A stretch of 54,713 bases of DNA from a virus: positions 74,545 to 129,257 of the IMG/VR virus record IMGVR_UViG_3300037264_002389. The stretch is one strand, 5' to 3'. The notes under the pieces are model-generated. The model saw nothing but the letters and a program-made list of their open reading frames with translations. It ran no database searches and was not told the origin of the DNA. The position numbers and the translations under genes are program-made. Of the stretch, positions 1 through 8,481 are shown piece after piece (positions within the stretch are counted from its first letter, which is position 1; each line of letters starts with the position of its first letter).

Positions 1-605
1 CTTCCAGTCCCTGGAAACCTATATATATAGTATATATCACATGGTTTTATGTTATCGATAACTCTGTATTGACCTTTGAATTTTTCTTCTAGTTCTTGAT
101 CTTGACCGCTTCCGATTTCCGGATATCCACCTACATTATTAAAGAATTCTTTTGAATACGCCCCCATAGCATGTGCAATTGATTTTTTGGGTTTAATATC
201 TATCGAGCCATTTTTCCAATACCATATCTTATCTGGTTTATAATAGTGTTTATTTTTCATGTTTGATATTGTATGACTTATTCTCCATGGCATACATATA
301 TCATCATCATCCCATGGAAATATAATTTCTCCAGAACATAGATGTACACATTTATTCCTTTTAGCACCAACTGAATCATAACGCATTGGAGAATTAATTA
401 TTTTGATTTCAGAAGAATTATATGATGATTTAATTTTCATTTTCTTACAGTCATTAAGAATAATTAATTCTTTTTTACCTGGCCAGTCTTGTCGTAAGAA
501 ACATTCAACAGCTTCATCTAATAATTTGGTCCTTCCATATGTTATGCACTGACATGATACGCTCGGTAAATGCTTCCAATGAGAAAAATCATATTGTCTA
601 AGCAT
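1..605 (-). CDS. GT2-family glycosyltransferase, truncated by window edge
   Basis: About 201 residues are visible, read from the ATG at 605; the C-terminus lies beyond base 1. The N-terminal half has the GT-A glycosyltransferase look: ITYGRTKLLDEAVECFL near residues 21-37, DWPGKKELIILND at 40-52, and the acidic metal/nucleotide-sugar motif WDDDD at 98-102. It probably transfers a sugar from an NDP-sugar to a glycan or protein. The start overlaps the stop of the upstream gene by 8 nt (ATGCTTAG), which indicates translational coupling. With the GT4 gene and the GDP-mannose dehydratase nearby it suggests a glycan module. The acceptor is unknown. Confidence 0.85.
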   Translation of the reverse strand, partial: MLRQYDFSHWKHLPSVSCQCITYGRTKLLDEAVECFLRQDWPGKKELIILNDCKKMKIKSSYNSSEIKIINSPMRYDSVGAKRNKCVHLCSGEIIFPWDDDDICMPWRISHTISNMKNKHYYKPDKIWYWKNGSIDIKPKKSIAHAMGAYSKEFFNNVGGYPEIGSGQDQELEEKFKGQYRVIDNIKPCDIYYIYRFPGTG

Positions 606-1437
606 ACAATTGCTCTAATCGTTGTACAATTAATTTTGACATTGGGTTAAATGTTTTCCCGTCAGAACAAGGGAACGGGTTTATATCAAAAATTAATTTA
701 ATATCGTTATTTATGTCAGAAAATCCTTCTATGTGTGCGATATCAAGACCATTTCTATATAATATTTTTCCAACGTTGCTAGTAATATTTCCTTTTAATG
801 TGTGTTCGATGCGCTCAACAGCCGCTCCAGTTTTGGGCACTCGATCTTCTGGCCTACATCTATATAAATATCCACTCATTAATTTACCACAACAATATGG
901 AACTCTAAAGAATTCACGCTTTCCATTTCTTATGTTATCAATATACTCAACTATAATATTCTTAGAAAGATGTCTGTCATTGTTTCTGTCTGGTATTACT
1001 AGATCTAAATATGATGTTTTTGTGTTTTTGATCTTTGGTGTGATGTTTTTAATTTTGGTGTTTATTATTTTATAATAATGTGGTTTTGTCCAATTCATTA
1101 ATGTTGTGTAGTTATTTAATATTTTCTTTGGTTGTATTTTGATGGTTAATGTGTTTATTCTCTGAATTAATTCTTTTGGGGTTGGATCTTTTACACAGTG
1201 CCACACAATATCAAATTTCCAATTGCTAATATCTCTAGATATCTTAAGTAATTGTTTTGAACAAAAAAGCGGATAGCATATTCTCTCTTCCAATATATTA
1301 ATACACTCTACTTCATGTCCAGATTCGATTAGATATGAAATTATCTTGTCAGGGGCTAATACCAATAAATCATTACGAGAATTTAAATGGGGTTTCCAGT
1401 TTTCATAATAAGGTGCCATTAATATTGCGATTCGCAT
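598..1437 (-). CDS. unknown protein, possible ATP-grasp-like fold
   Basis: 279 residues, not confidently recognised. The start MRIAILMAPYY looks like the first beta strand of a nucleotide- or sugar-binding fold. The C-terminus contains LIFDINPFP, which resembles the metal-binding D-x-N-x-P strand of ATP-grasp enzymes; this is the only functional hint. It lies between glycosyltransferases and is coupled by overlap to the downstream GT2 gene, so a role in glycan or sugar-ligand modification is plausible but inferred. It is divergent from the GT4 gene, with only 25 bp between the two starts. It ends in TAG, so UAG is used as a genuine stop in this genome. Confidence 0.6.
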   Translation of the reverse strand: MRIAILMAPYYENWKPHLNSRNDLLVLAPDKIISYLIESGHEVECINILEERICYPLFCSKQLLKISRDISNWKFDIVWHCVKDPTPKELIQRINTLTIKIQPKKILNNYTTLMNWTKPHYYKIINTKIKNITPKIKNTKTSYLDLVIPDRNNDRHLSKNIIVEYIDNIRNGKREFFRVPYCCGKLMSGYLYRCRPEDRVPKTGAAVERIEHTLKGNITSNVGKILYRNGLDIAHIEGFSDINNDIKLIFDINPFPCSDGKTFNPMSKLIVQRLEQLYA

Positions 1438-1462
1438 ATTTTATTTACTGTATGTAAATAAT

Positions 1463-2467
1463 ATGCGCATTTGTGTTATTGGTTACCCATCAAAAGTTGG
1501 CGGGGCTGATACCGAATTAGACCATCAAATTAGATGCTGGCAGGCAATGGATGTTGAAGTACATTTGTTGCATACCGGTTTAATTGATAGCAATTTACAA
1601 CAAATGCATATGGAAAAACGTGGCTGTATTATTCATGAACCACGTAATTGGAAATCTTGTAAGGGCATGCCAGTAATATCATATTGTAATGGTCAATTTC
1701 TGAAGAGTATACGACAAATTAGAGAATATGCCACGAAGATAATGTGGGTAAATTGTATGTCCTATTTGTTTGATCTTGAAAAGGATGCTCATAAAGATGG
1801 ATTAATCGATTTTTTCATATATCAAACCGACCATGTTATGGAAAAAGTAAGGCCAGAATTAATATTAATTAATAAAGCGTTTCACTACGAAAAAATCAGA
1901 CCTTATTTTCATAAAGATGATTTTTCATATATTAGAAATAGACCAACCGATAAATTCAGATTTGGTCGAATTTCTAGAGATGATGCGGCTAAGTTTCATC
2001 AAGCTCAATTATGGGTTTATGAAGCTATGGTTGCGCCAACGCTAAAGGAAGGAATAATTTTAGGAATTAATGACACAGTGCGAAAGAAAATCGGTCAAGA
2101 ACCAAATTGGATTAAGGGATATAAAGCTGGTGCAATTTCCGCCCAAGAACTTTATAAACATTCTGAATGCGTCATTCAGATGAGTGATACTTATGAGAAT
2201 CTACCACGTATTGCTTTTGAGGCGATGTCGAGTGGTAGTATGTTGATTGTTGATAATCGTGGTGGTTGGAAAGAATTAGTATTGCACAAACAAACCGGAT
2301 TCTTATGTAATAATCAACGTGAATTTGTTTATTATTCTTCCAGAGCTGCCTTTGAACCTGAAGAAAGACGACAAGCAACGCAAAATGCCTATGATTGGTT
2401 GAATACAAATTGGAGTATGGAATCAGCGAAAAAAGAATGGTCAAGATTGTTTAATAAAATATTCTAA
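1463..2467 (+). CDS. GT4-like glycosyltransferase (GT-B fold)
   Basis: 334 residues. The N-terminus MRICVIGYPSKVGGADTEL matches the glycine-rich start of GT-B enzymes. The C-terminal domain carries the GT4 donor-site signature (ENLPRIAFEAMSSG followed by VDNRGGWKEL, residues about 240-275), with the paired Glu residues that contact the NDP-sugar. It probably transfers a hexose in a surface or phage-DNA/protein glycosylation pathway. No strong ribosome-binding site is visible before the ATG. The gene is divergently oriented from the 598-1437 gene. Confidence 0.85.
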   Translation: MRICVIGYPSKVGGADTELDHQIRCWQAMDVEVHLLHTGLIDSNLQQMHMEKRGCIIHEPRNWKSCKGMPVISYCNGQFLKSIRQIREYATKIMWVNCMSYLFDLEKDAHKDGLIDFFIYQTDHVMEKVRPELILINKAFHYEKIRPYFHKDDFSYIRNRPTDKFRFGRISRDDAAKFHQAQLWVYEAMVAPTLKEGIILGINDTVRKKIGQEPNWIKGYKAGAISAQELYKHSECVIQMSDTYENLPRIAFEAMSSGSMLIVDNRGGWKELVLHKQTGFLCNNQREFVYYSSRAAFEPEERRQATQNAYDWLNTNWSMESAKKEWSRLFNKIF

Positions 2468-2475
2468 TGGTGGAA

Positions 2476-2895
2476 TTATTTTCGATCTGGTTTATTCTTC
2501 CAAATCATGAAAAGCTCATAGGCGCAACCCAAACACACGTTGCCTGTTAAACCAACCTTAGTTATAGAAGGAGTCCCAGGATGCTTCTTACAATCATTAT
2601 CCTTCATTATAAAATCAGTAGTGAACATCTTTGGCTTGGGCTGCTCATTTATTTCTATAGTGGTAACCTTTTTCCTAATCATCTGTGGCAATTGGATATT
2701 ACTGGTATCTGGATTGATCTCCTTTATTCCAGTAATAGCTTGAAATAGCTCCTGAAGACCACCCTTCTTCTTAGCGAGATCCAATAATAACCGCTTATCA
2801 GCAACACCACATGTCTTAGCCTGATCAATAGCAGTCTGTTTAATAATTGGGTCATTACTATTGATGGCCTCTAAAATCTTCTCGTGATCAATCAT
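2476..2895 (-). CDS. hypothetical protein with C-terminal Cys/His motif
   Basis: 139 residues, family not recognised. The N-terminal two thirds are helical and charged. The C-terminal part has a C-x2-H-P followed about 17 residues later by C-x2-C (CKKHPGTP ... VCLGCA), a possible zinc site. A similar CTKHPDK string ends the divergently transcribed small gene at 2969, so the two may share a motif. Confidence 0.6.
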   Translation of the reverse strand: MIDHEKILEAINSNDPIIKQTAIDQAKTCGVADKRLLLDLAKKKGGLQELFQAITGIKEINPDTSNIQLPQMIRKKVTTIEINEQPKPKMFTTDFIMKDNDCKKHPGTPSITKVGLTGNVCLGCAYELFMIWKNKPDRK

Positions 2896-2937
2896 ATTGC
2901 TTATATACTATTAGCTTGATATTAACTTGATATAAGA

Positions 2938-2967
2938 TGACAAGGAGGCACATGACAAGGAGGCACA
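2938..2967 (+). repeat. tandemly duplicated ribosome-binding site
   Basis: A 15-bp unit TGACAAGGAGGCACA occurs twice head to tail (2938-2952 and 2953-2967), immediately before the ATG at 2969. Each copy contains a full AAGGAGG Shine-Dalgarno sequence. Only the second copy is at a usable distance from the ATG. Confidence 0.9.
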
Positions 2968-2968
2968 A

Positions 2969-3193
2969 ATGGAAGCTGAAATAACACACCATGGCGTCCT
3001 AGATATCCAGGTTTGTGTCCCGAAAAATTGGTCTGATGCTGAGATCCTGGACTTTGCTAACTCAATCAATCCATCTGGTACAACGGGCGGCTGGGTGCTT
3101 AGAAAGCAGGGCGATTCACTTCTTTATGGAGATCCTGAACGTCAACCATGCACCAAACACCCAGATAAGATACATGTTATGTTAGATGCATAG
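2969..3193 (+). CDS. small hypothetical protein
   Basis: 74 residues, no recognised family. The start is fixed by AAGGAGG about 6 nt upstream. The product is mixed alpha/beta with a late CTKHPDKIHVML segment resembling the C..HP element in the neighbouring minus-strand gene at 2476. It ends in TAG directly against the end of the convergent gene at 3194. Confidence 0.65.
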   Translation: MEAEITHHGVLDIQVCVPKNWSDAEILDFANSINPSGTTGGWVLRKQGDSLLYGDPERQPCTKHPDKIHVMLDA

Positions 3194-3442
3194 TCATGTG
3201 CAACTAGACACAGCCTTCCAGAACTTTGATGTCTTATTAGTCCTTGGATTAATCGCTTCAACTCGCTTATATAAGACGTTCTGTCTCGTATCATACCAAT
3301 GAGTCTCTCTAGTAGTCTCCGCATCAGGTTCCAGGAAAGTATATAAAACTTCTCTACCACCCACTAATTCAACAAATCTAGCCGGATTACCTCCGACACT
3401 AGGATGTCCACGATATTGACCGATCTGATCGAGAAGACTCAT
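3194..3442 (-). CDS. small hypothetical protein
   Basis: 82 residues beginning MSLLDQIGQYRGHPSVGGNP, with a well-placed GGAG element on the minus strand. No motif is recognised. It lies downstream of the adenosine-deaminase family gene, separated by 23 bp, and is probably co-transcribed with it. Confidence 0.6.
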   Translation of the reverse strand: MSLLDQIGQYRGHPSVGGNPARFVELVGGREVLYTFLEPDAETTRETHWYDTRQNVLYKRVEAINPRTNKTSKFWKAVSSCT

Positions 3443-3465
3443 GGCTTGCTCCTCTATTATATTTG

Positions 3466-4422
3466 TTAAGATTCTAGATCAGTAAAAGCATATTTAATAG
3501 AATTCGACATTATATTAATTAATTGTTCATCATTTATACTGTGATGCTGTCTTAGCAGTTCGTATTCTTTGTCGAGAGTCGTGTTTAGTATCGCTGGATC
3601 ATCTGTTCCAATGGTTATTCGACACCCTTTTTCGATCATGCTTTTAATAGGGTGATCTTGATAATCTCTGATGACGCCAGTATAGACGTTTGAACTCAGG
3701 GCAACATCAAAACATACGTCCCGTTCGATTGCCATTTTCATTATGTCGTCATTATGGGCTGCTTGAATACCATGAGCGATACGATCAACATTCAGTTGTT
3801 CAATAGCTTGTCGTACATTCTCTCCACTTTGCGTTTCTCCAACGTGTGCCTCTAGTCCTTTCTTGGCCGATTGCCACTCTCTGCACATACCTTCATAGAA
3901 GGATGATATGAAATGAGCTTCGTCTCCTACTAAGTCTAGTCCGACTAATAAATCAGCACATTTATCAATTGTTCTTGCGTATCGTCGCTGGTTATCTCGA
4001 TTAGATTCATATTTAAGAGATAAAACTAGACCGAACATAAAGTCCCATTTTCCAGCTTGTTCTAGCATGATTTCGTGTATTAGATCAATTATATATTCTG
4101 GGGTCCAATCTGGATTATGTCTAAGATATTTGTCTATTGAAAACTTTAGTTCGACATAGTCAATCTTCTCTCCGACTATGTCCCAACATACATGCTCCAG
4201 GACTAGCCGTAGGACTTCTTCATTCCATCTAATCTCTTCTAAGAGTTTGAATTTGTTGAGGAAGGTACTGAAGTGTCGATCGTCTTTACAATTATAAGAC
4301 ATAGCTGCATGTACTTGTTCTGGTGTTAGATTCAGGGAATCTCCGTGTTGCCTTTTAAGGATTTGATAGACCGTTGAACTTCGAATAGAGCCACCTAGGT
4401 GGCGATGAAGATCTGCCTTCAT
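3466..4422 (-). CDS. adenosine deaminase family metal-dependent hydrolase
   Basis: 318 residues, the usual length for the ADA family. The metal ligands and catalytic residues are in order: HRHLGG at residues 6-11 (His-x-His), LDLVGDE mid-protein, HVGE (the HAGE-type catalytic Glu) near 200, RIAHG near 220 and TDDP near 275 (the Asp pair). The family hydrolytically deaminates adenosine, deoxyadenosine or related purine derivatives, or 6-aminofutalosine; the exact substrate cannot be read from the sequence. It follows the GDP-mannose dehydratase gene with an 18-bp gap and fits a phage nucleotide-salvage role. Confidence 0.88.
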   Translation of the reverse strand: MKADLHRHLGGSIRSSTVYQILKRQHGDSLNLTPEQVHAAMSYNCKDDRHFSTFLNKFKLLEEIRWNEEVLRLVLEHVCWDIVGEKIDYVELKFSIDKYLRHNPDWTPEYIIDLIHEIMLEQAGKWDFMFGLVLSLKYESNRDNQRRYARTIDKCADLLVGLDLVGDEAHFISSFYEGMCREWQSAKKGLEAHVGETQSGENVRQAIEQLNVDRIAHGIQAAHNDDIMKMAIERDVCFDVALSSNVYTGVIRDYQDHPIKSMIEKGCRITIGTDDPAILNTTLDKEYELLRQHHSINDEQLINIMSNSIKYAFTDLES

Positions 4423-4440
4423 ACGCCAATGGTCTCCTTT

Positions 4441-5427
4441 CTATTTTTTGAGATCTGCTACAAATTTCTCTCTGCTTGCTAATTTGAGGTCATGCTCCAC
4501 CATCAGATACACAAGATCTTTAAAGCTAGTCTTGGGTTGCCATTTTAATTTGGTTCTGGCTCTGCTGTTATCACCTTGTAAGACATTGACTTCAGTTGGT
4601 CTTTTGAGTCGGTCATCAATTTTGACATATAATCTCCAGTCGAGTTTTAGGTAACTGAAGACTAATTCAATAAATTCACTTACCGAATGTGTTTCTCCAG
4701 TGGCAATTAGATAATCATCTGGTTCTGGTTGTTGCAACATGAGCCACATGGCTTCTACATAATCTTTAGCATATCCCCAGTCACGTTGTGCGTCTAAATT
4801 ACCTAATCTTAGTTCATGTTGTAAGCCGAGTTTAATTCTTGTAGCCGCTCTGGTTATTTTGCGCGTTACGAATGTTTCTCCACGACGTTCTGATTCATGA
4901 TTCATCAGAATGCCACAACATATGAACATATCATAAGCTTCCCTATAATGAACCGCAGTATGGTGAGCAAATACCTTACTACAAGCGTAAGGACTCCTTG
5001 GATGAAATGGTGTTTGCTCGTCTTGTGGTGGTGGTGAACTTCCAAATTGTTCTGATGAGGATGCTTGGTAGAATTTAGTGTTTTGTAAGTTGCTTTGTCG
5101 TATCCCTTCTAACAATCTAAGTGTTCCTATCGCTGTGGCGTCTGCCGTATAAACCGGTTCGTCAAATGAGACTCTCACATGAGATTGGGCAGCTAAATTG
5201 TAGACTTCATCTGGTTGAACAATAGTTAAAATCTTAACCAGATTGTTTGAATCGGTTACATCACCATGATGCAGATGTAATTTATCGAATATGTGATCGA
5301 TTCTATTCGTGTTGAAAGTTGACGCTCGTCTGATTATCCCGTGAACTTCATAACGCTTTTCTAGAAGCAACTCGGCCAGATAGCTCCCATCTTGGCCTGA
5401 TATTCCTGTGATTAGTGCACGTTTCAT
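4441..5427 (-). CDS. gmd: GDP-mannose 4,6-dehydratase
   Basis: 328 residues. It is an NAD(P)-dependent extended-SDR enzyme converting GDP-mannose to GDP-4-keto-6-deoxymannose, the precursor of GDP-fucose, rhamnose or perosamine. The Rossmann motif [10 protein letters not shown] is at residues 8-17, catalytic SSSEQFG is near 122, YACSK (Tyr/Lys pair) is near 147, and the Gmd-specific [16 protein letters not shown] follows. It supplies an activated deoxysugar for the neighbouring glycosyltransferases, as seen in some giant phages. All catalytic residues appear present. Confidence 0.95.
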   Translation of the reverse strand: MKRALITGISGQDGSYLAELLLEKRYEVHGIIRRASTFNTNRIDHIFDKLHLHHGDVTDSNNLVKILTIVQPDEVYNLAAQSHVRVSFDEPVYTADATAIGTLRLLEGIRQSNLQNTKFYQASSSEQFGSSPPPQDEQTPFHPRSPYACSKVFAHHTAVHYREAYDMFICCGILMNHESERRGETFVTRKITRAATRIKLGLQHELRLGNLDAQRDWGYAKDYVEAMWLMLQQPEPDDYLIATGETHSVSEFIELVFSYLKLDWRLYVKIDDRLKRPTEVNVLQGDNSRARTKLKWQPKTSFKDLVYLMVEHDLKLASREKFVADLKK

Positions 5428-5482
5428 AATCGCTCCGGTTTGACTTCTATATACTGTGATATTTGCTTGATGTTAGGAATAA

Positions 5483-5902
5483 TTAACGACCGATTTTCTT
5501 GAATGTAATATCGCTTAATGGGAAGACACCATCAGCTATCGTTATGATCTGTGTTGTGCGTATCGCTGGAAATGGTGTGCATGGTGCTTTGCTGCCTCGT
5601 ACTACTCGGTTGGCGCTCTCATCGAAGCTTGGGGCAATATTATAATCTCTGACTCCAATTACGAATCTGGTTCTTCCTTCTGATTTGTTGATGAATTTAT
5701 CGCCAACTAAGCGGCGACGATCTTTTTTGAGTGCTACTTGATCGCCTTTTTGGATGTTGAGTCCGATGGCTTTGTATTCGACTGGTACGAAGTTTGGTTT
5801 AATTTTACCGAAGACGTTTATGTATATGGGTCTTTTGGGACATACGAAGTTATCTTCTACTAATATAACAGGTGCGTGGTTAAGGAGTGGCGGTATACTC
5901 AT
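5483..5902 (-). CDS. hypothetical protein
   Basis: 139 residues, beta-rich and basic, no recognised domain. Its start lies inside the last codons of the gene at 5880-6098 (23-nt overlap), so the two are co-translated. It belongs to a run of small minus-strand genes (5483-6974) whose products are not recognised. Confidence 0.55.
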   Translation of the reverse strand: MSIPPLLNHAPVILVEDNFVCPKRPIYINVFGKIKPNFVPVEYKAIGLNIQKGDQVALKKDRRRLVGDKFINKSEGRTRFVIGVRDYNIAPSFDESANRVVRGSKAPCTPFPAIRTTQIITIADGVFPLSDITFKKIGR

Positions 5903-6098
5903 GCTCTATATTTGAGGATCGAATATAATTGGTCTTGGCTTCAATTATTGTCAGGTCGATTTGCCTACCATCGATACTCTCTAGATCTGGTATCGGTTTA
6001 GGTAGTCTGCAGATTCGTAATCTGGTCGTGCCTTGTTGGTCGTGGAAGTATATTACGCCTCTTTGACGATCGATTTCTAGGATGCCATCAATTAACAT
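5880..6098 (-). CDS. small beta-rich hypothetical protein
   Basis: 72 residues with alternating hydrophobic strands (MLIDGILEIDRQRGVIYFHD), which suggests a small beta-barrel or SH3-like protein. Overlaps the next gene in the operon by 23 nt. No function assigned. Confidence 0.6.
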   Translation of the reverse strand: MLIDGILEIDRQRGVIYFHDQQGTTRLRICRLPKPIPDLESIDGRQIDLTIIEAKTNYIRSSNIEHEYTATP

Positions 6099-6109
6099 TT
6101 GTTATCCGT

Positions 6110-6442
6110 TCATGCTTCAGTAATGCTAACCTTCAGAGAATTATCATGTTGGTGCATGATTTGCGCAATGTGTTCCGCTCGTTCATAATGGGTATTACGT
6201 ATGATGATGTTCTCGTGTTTAATTGCTTTAACAATTTTCATTGAGTGCTCGTAAGTGAATCCTGCTGTGATTAATGCTTCTAGCAGTTTTTTGCTGTCTG
6301 TTCTTCTTAGAATTATGTTATATAATTTAATTGGGCCGGTTTGTTTTGGATGTTTTGCGATATGATCTAATACTTCTGCTTGGGTTTTGAAGCAGCGCGG
6401 TCTGAGTGGCAGTATGCTTCTGATGAGGCTCATTATGCTCAT
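6110..6442 (-). CDS. hypothetical protein, helical
   Basis: 110 residues. The C-terminal half (LLEALITAGFTYEHSMKIVKAI ... AEHIAQIM, discontinuous) has an alpha-beta-alpha pattern reminiscent of the ribosomal L7/L12 C-terminal or ClpS-like fold. This resemblance is weak and no function is claimed. It is separated from the previous minus-strand gene by 11 bp. Confidence 0.55.
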   Translation of the reverse strand: MSIMSLIRSILPLRPRCFKTQAEVLDHIAKHPKQTGPIKLYNIILRRTDSKKLLEALITAGFTYEHSMKIVKAIKHENIIIRNTHYERAEHIAQIMHQHDNSLKVSITEA

Positions 6443-6489
6443 GTTTATCTCCTATGCTATTGTATCTTTGTTAAGGATCTACTAAATCT

Positions 6490-6612
6490 CTATTTTGATC
6501 TTTCTAGTATAGTTTTAGGTGCTTTGCCCCATGGCGTAAGTGGTCTCTTTTTGTGGCGGCAAGAGCTGAGACTGAGCAAGCTCAATAGGACTACAATTAA
6601 GAGTTTATGCAC
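6490..6612 (-). CDS. small putative lipoprotein
   Basis: 40 residues if read from the GTG at 6612. There is a short basic start (MHK), a hydrophobic core of leucines and valines, then the lipobox-like LSSC with Cys near residue 18, followed by a basic proline-containing tail. It is probably exported and lipid-anchored in the host envelope, as are phage spanin or exclusion lipoproteins. The start is chosen because further upstream the reading frame overlaps the 6627 gene. Confidence 0.5.
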   Translation of the reverse strand: MHKLLIVVLLSLLSLSSCRHKKRPLTPWGKAPKTILERSK

Positions 6613-6626
6613 ATAAATATATTTGA

Positions 6627-6974
6627 TTATGTTTTTGTATCGTATACGCGATGAACTATTATCGCCCATCGCCTGTTGTATTGTTCTTTCACTGTATCGT
6701 AATGGTACATACCGAAGTGCCAATGTGTATCATCTTCTTCAGCGCTGACACAGCGCAATTCTCCTTGGACGATCATTGCTAATACCGTTTCTAGTGTGGC
6801 TTCTATTCCAGGACGCTTTCCGTCTTCACTCACCATTCTTTGATGTAAATCTTTACTAAATGCGAGCAGGACGTTACGTACGATATATCTTACACCGTCC
6901 GATAATTGATTGAGGTCTTTGGCCCATTGTCCTTGGTATTTGGGGCCTGCTAATGTCTTGGGTAGTTCGCGCAT
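6627..6974 (-). CDS. hypothetical protein
   Basis: 115 residues, alpha/beta, no recognised domain. It contains a Trp/His-rich HWHFGMYHYD stretch near the C-terminus. Its ribosome-binding site lies in the 3' arm (transcript sense) of a long hairpin (6978-7016), so translation may be structurally controlled. Confidence 0.6.
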   Translation of the reverse strand: MRELPKTLAGPKYQGQWAKDLNQLSDGVRYIVRNVLLAFSKDLHQRMVSEDGKRPGIEATLETVLAMIVQGELRCVSAEEDDTHWHFGMYHYDTVKEQYNRRWAIIVHRVYDTKT

Positions 6975-6977
6975 AGG

Positions 6978-7016
6978 AATAATTCCTCTATAGTATAGTT
7001 TGATAGAGGAATTATT
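6978..7016 (-). promoter_or_regulatory. 14-bp inverted repeat enclosing a ribosome-binding site
   Basis: AATAATTCCTCTAT (6978-6991) and ATAGAGGAATTATT (7003-7016) are perfect inverted repeats with an 11-nt loop. On the minus-strand transcript the second arm contains AGAGGAATTATT, the Shine-Dalgarno region of the gene starting at 6974. The same AGAGGAATTATT box precedes the gene at 7351, and related copies occur at 42933-43015. Confidence 0.7.
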
Positions 7017-7039
7017 TGTCTTGATAAGAATTATTTGTT

Positions 7040-7351
7040 TTATGAGTATCGATGTGCTACAACGATTCTGGTAAAGTTAGCTTTCCGCCAGTTAATTACG
7101 ACACTGAATCTAGTATTATTTGGAACACTGTCATTGGTTGCCATCTCGTTAACTACAGTCTGAATTTGTCTCCAAGCGTTGTGTATACGTGTTGCTTTCC
7201 CGTGGAATGTGAATTCATGATGTGCATCTAATGCTGTTATTTTCGCAGTAAATCCATTTACATTATAAGCATTTTGATCTATTGGGTGCCCTGAGCGGTG
7301 TTCAACATTAATCGTAACAAATGTCAACAAGATGGATAATATGATCTTCAT
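7040..7351 (-). CDS. putative secreted protein
   Basis: 103 residues with a short N-terminal signal-like segment (MKIILSILLTFVTINV), then a soluble beta-rich domain. No family is recognised. The start is supported by AGAGGA 8 nt upstream, part of the box shared with the 6974 gene. Confidence 0.6.
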   Translation of the reverse strand: MKIILSILLTFVTINVEHRSGHPIDQNAYNVNGFTAKITALDAHHEFTFHGKATRIHNAWRQIQTVVNEMATNDSVPNNTRFSVVINWRKANFTRIVVAHRYS

Positions 7352-7393
7352 AAATAATTCCTCTAATATAATTTTGTCCAGATTAATTGCATA

Positions 7394-7891
7394 CTATTCG
7401 TACTGGTCGACGAAGAAGTTCTCGATGATATCAATGGCATCTTGAATTGATTTTGCTTGTTGGGATATACTATCGACTATGAATGGGTGTGTAGCATATA
7501 AATTATGATTCTGTTCGTCAATGATTGCTATTACTGGTAATCGTAGTTCGTCTGCCCAAGCTAATTCATATATTGTGCCAACGATTGGTCTATTCGGGTC
7601 ATGTATAGCTAAGTTAACGACCACCAACGAGCTGATGCGTACTTGTTGCCTGTCTTTGCGTTTAAGGACACCAGCTGGTATTTTCTTGCTTTCTTTATTG
7701 AAATCGACTTTCCCGGTTTTTAGCTTACTGAACATTATTTGGTCGAATTTGCTGCGGCATGGATTTATGACGACGATGTCTAGTTTGCGCTTTTCAATTT
7801 CTTGTTCGAATTCTAGTCTCCAATTAAATGTGTCTATATTAGATGAGATGGAGCCTGATAGGTATACATAATGTTTCTTTGTATTGCGCAC
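7394..7891 (-). CDS. nucleoside 2-deoxyribosyltransferase-like protein
   Basis: 165 residues. YVYLSGSIS at the N-terminus, NPCRSKFDQ, a VRISSLVVVNL strand and GTIYELAWADELRLPVIAI (with the likely catalytic Glu) follow the pattern of the nucleoside deoxyribosyltransferase / DUF4406 fold. Family members swap bases between deoxynucleosides or hydrolyse nucleotide N-glycosidic bonds, which fits salvage together with the adenosine-deaminase-like enzyme. The specific substrate is unknown. Confidence 0.7.
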   Translation of the reverse strand: MRNTKKHYVYLSGSISSNIDTFNWRLEFEQEIEKRKLDIVVINPCRSKFDQIMFSKLKTGKVDFNKESKKIPAGVLKRKDRQQVRISSLVVVNLAIHDPNRPIVGTIYELAWADELRLPVIAIIDEQNHNLYATHPFIVDSISQQAKSIQDAIDIIENFFVDQYE

Positions 7892-7929
7892 ACTAATTAA
7901 ATACTGACATAATTTAGATATAACGGATA

Positions 7930-8481
7930 ATGGACTGTGCTACAAATGCAATTGCGTTTTGGAATCATTTGTCTCATCTAACCGATGCGAATGGCGTTAA
8001 ACATCTTCATGTTACAACATATAATATTTATTCAGCAATTATTAATTATAGCGACTATGGTGAAATTCCACCTACTCATAAATTATCTCCAGTACAAAGG
8101 ATTTTGTGTACGTTGAATAAGAATGGAGGCACATTAATCCTTGGTCGTTTGGAAAATAATAATGAGGATCTGCGCTACAATATGAAGATATGGCCCAAAA
8201 TTAATTGGAGATTTGTAGAGGACGCTCATACTAAGATGGTTATTTATACTAATAGAGACGACGTTACAAAGGTATGGGTTGGCAGTGCTAATTTGTCTGG
8301 TTCGATTAGACCAAATTTGATGTTAGAAATAAATGATAACAAGCAACGAAAATTAGTTTTGGAACATTATATAGCTTTGTCTAATCAATCTATTAAGTTA
8401 AAATCAGCATTAAAACTAGCTTCGAGGAACGCATCTATTAAGTTAAAATCAGCATTGAAACTAGCTTCGAGGAACGCATGA
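7930..8481 (+). CDS. phospholipase-D-like domain protein
   Basis: 183 residues. One HKD-type motif is visible: H100-x-K102 (HTKMVIY), an Asp about 9 residues later, and GSAN at 118-121 (WVGSANLSGS). PLD-like proteins of this size act as nucleases or phosphodiesterases and usually dimerise to bring two HKD motifs together. The C-terminus contains an exact tandem duplication of 15 residues (SIKLKSALKLASRNA twice). It is coupled to the next gene by an ATGA overlap. Confidence 0.75.
   Translation: MDCATNAIAFWNHLSHLTDANGVKHLHVTTYNIYSAIINYSDYGEIPPTHKLSPVQRILCTLNKNGGTLILGRLENNNEDLRYNMKIWPKINWRFVEDAHTKMVIYTNRDDVTKVWVGSANLSGSIRPNLMLEINDNKQRKLVLEHYIALSNQSIKLKSALKLASRNASIKLKSALKLASRNA
8389..8478 (+). 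repeat. 45-bp tandem duplication in the PLD-like gene
   Basis: Two copies, 8389-8433 and 8434-8478, differing at one base, sit directly before the stop codon. The unit is in frame, so it adds a second 15-residue amphipathic segment to the C-terminus. Confidence 0.95.
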
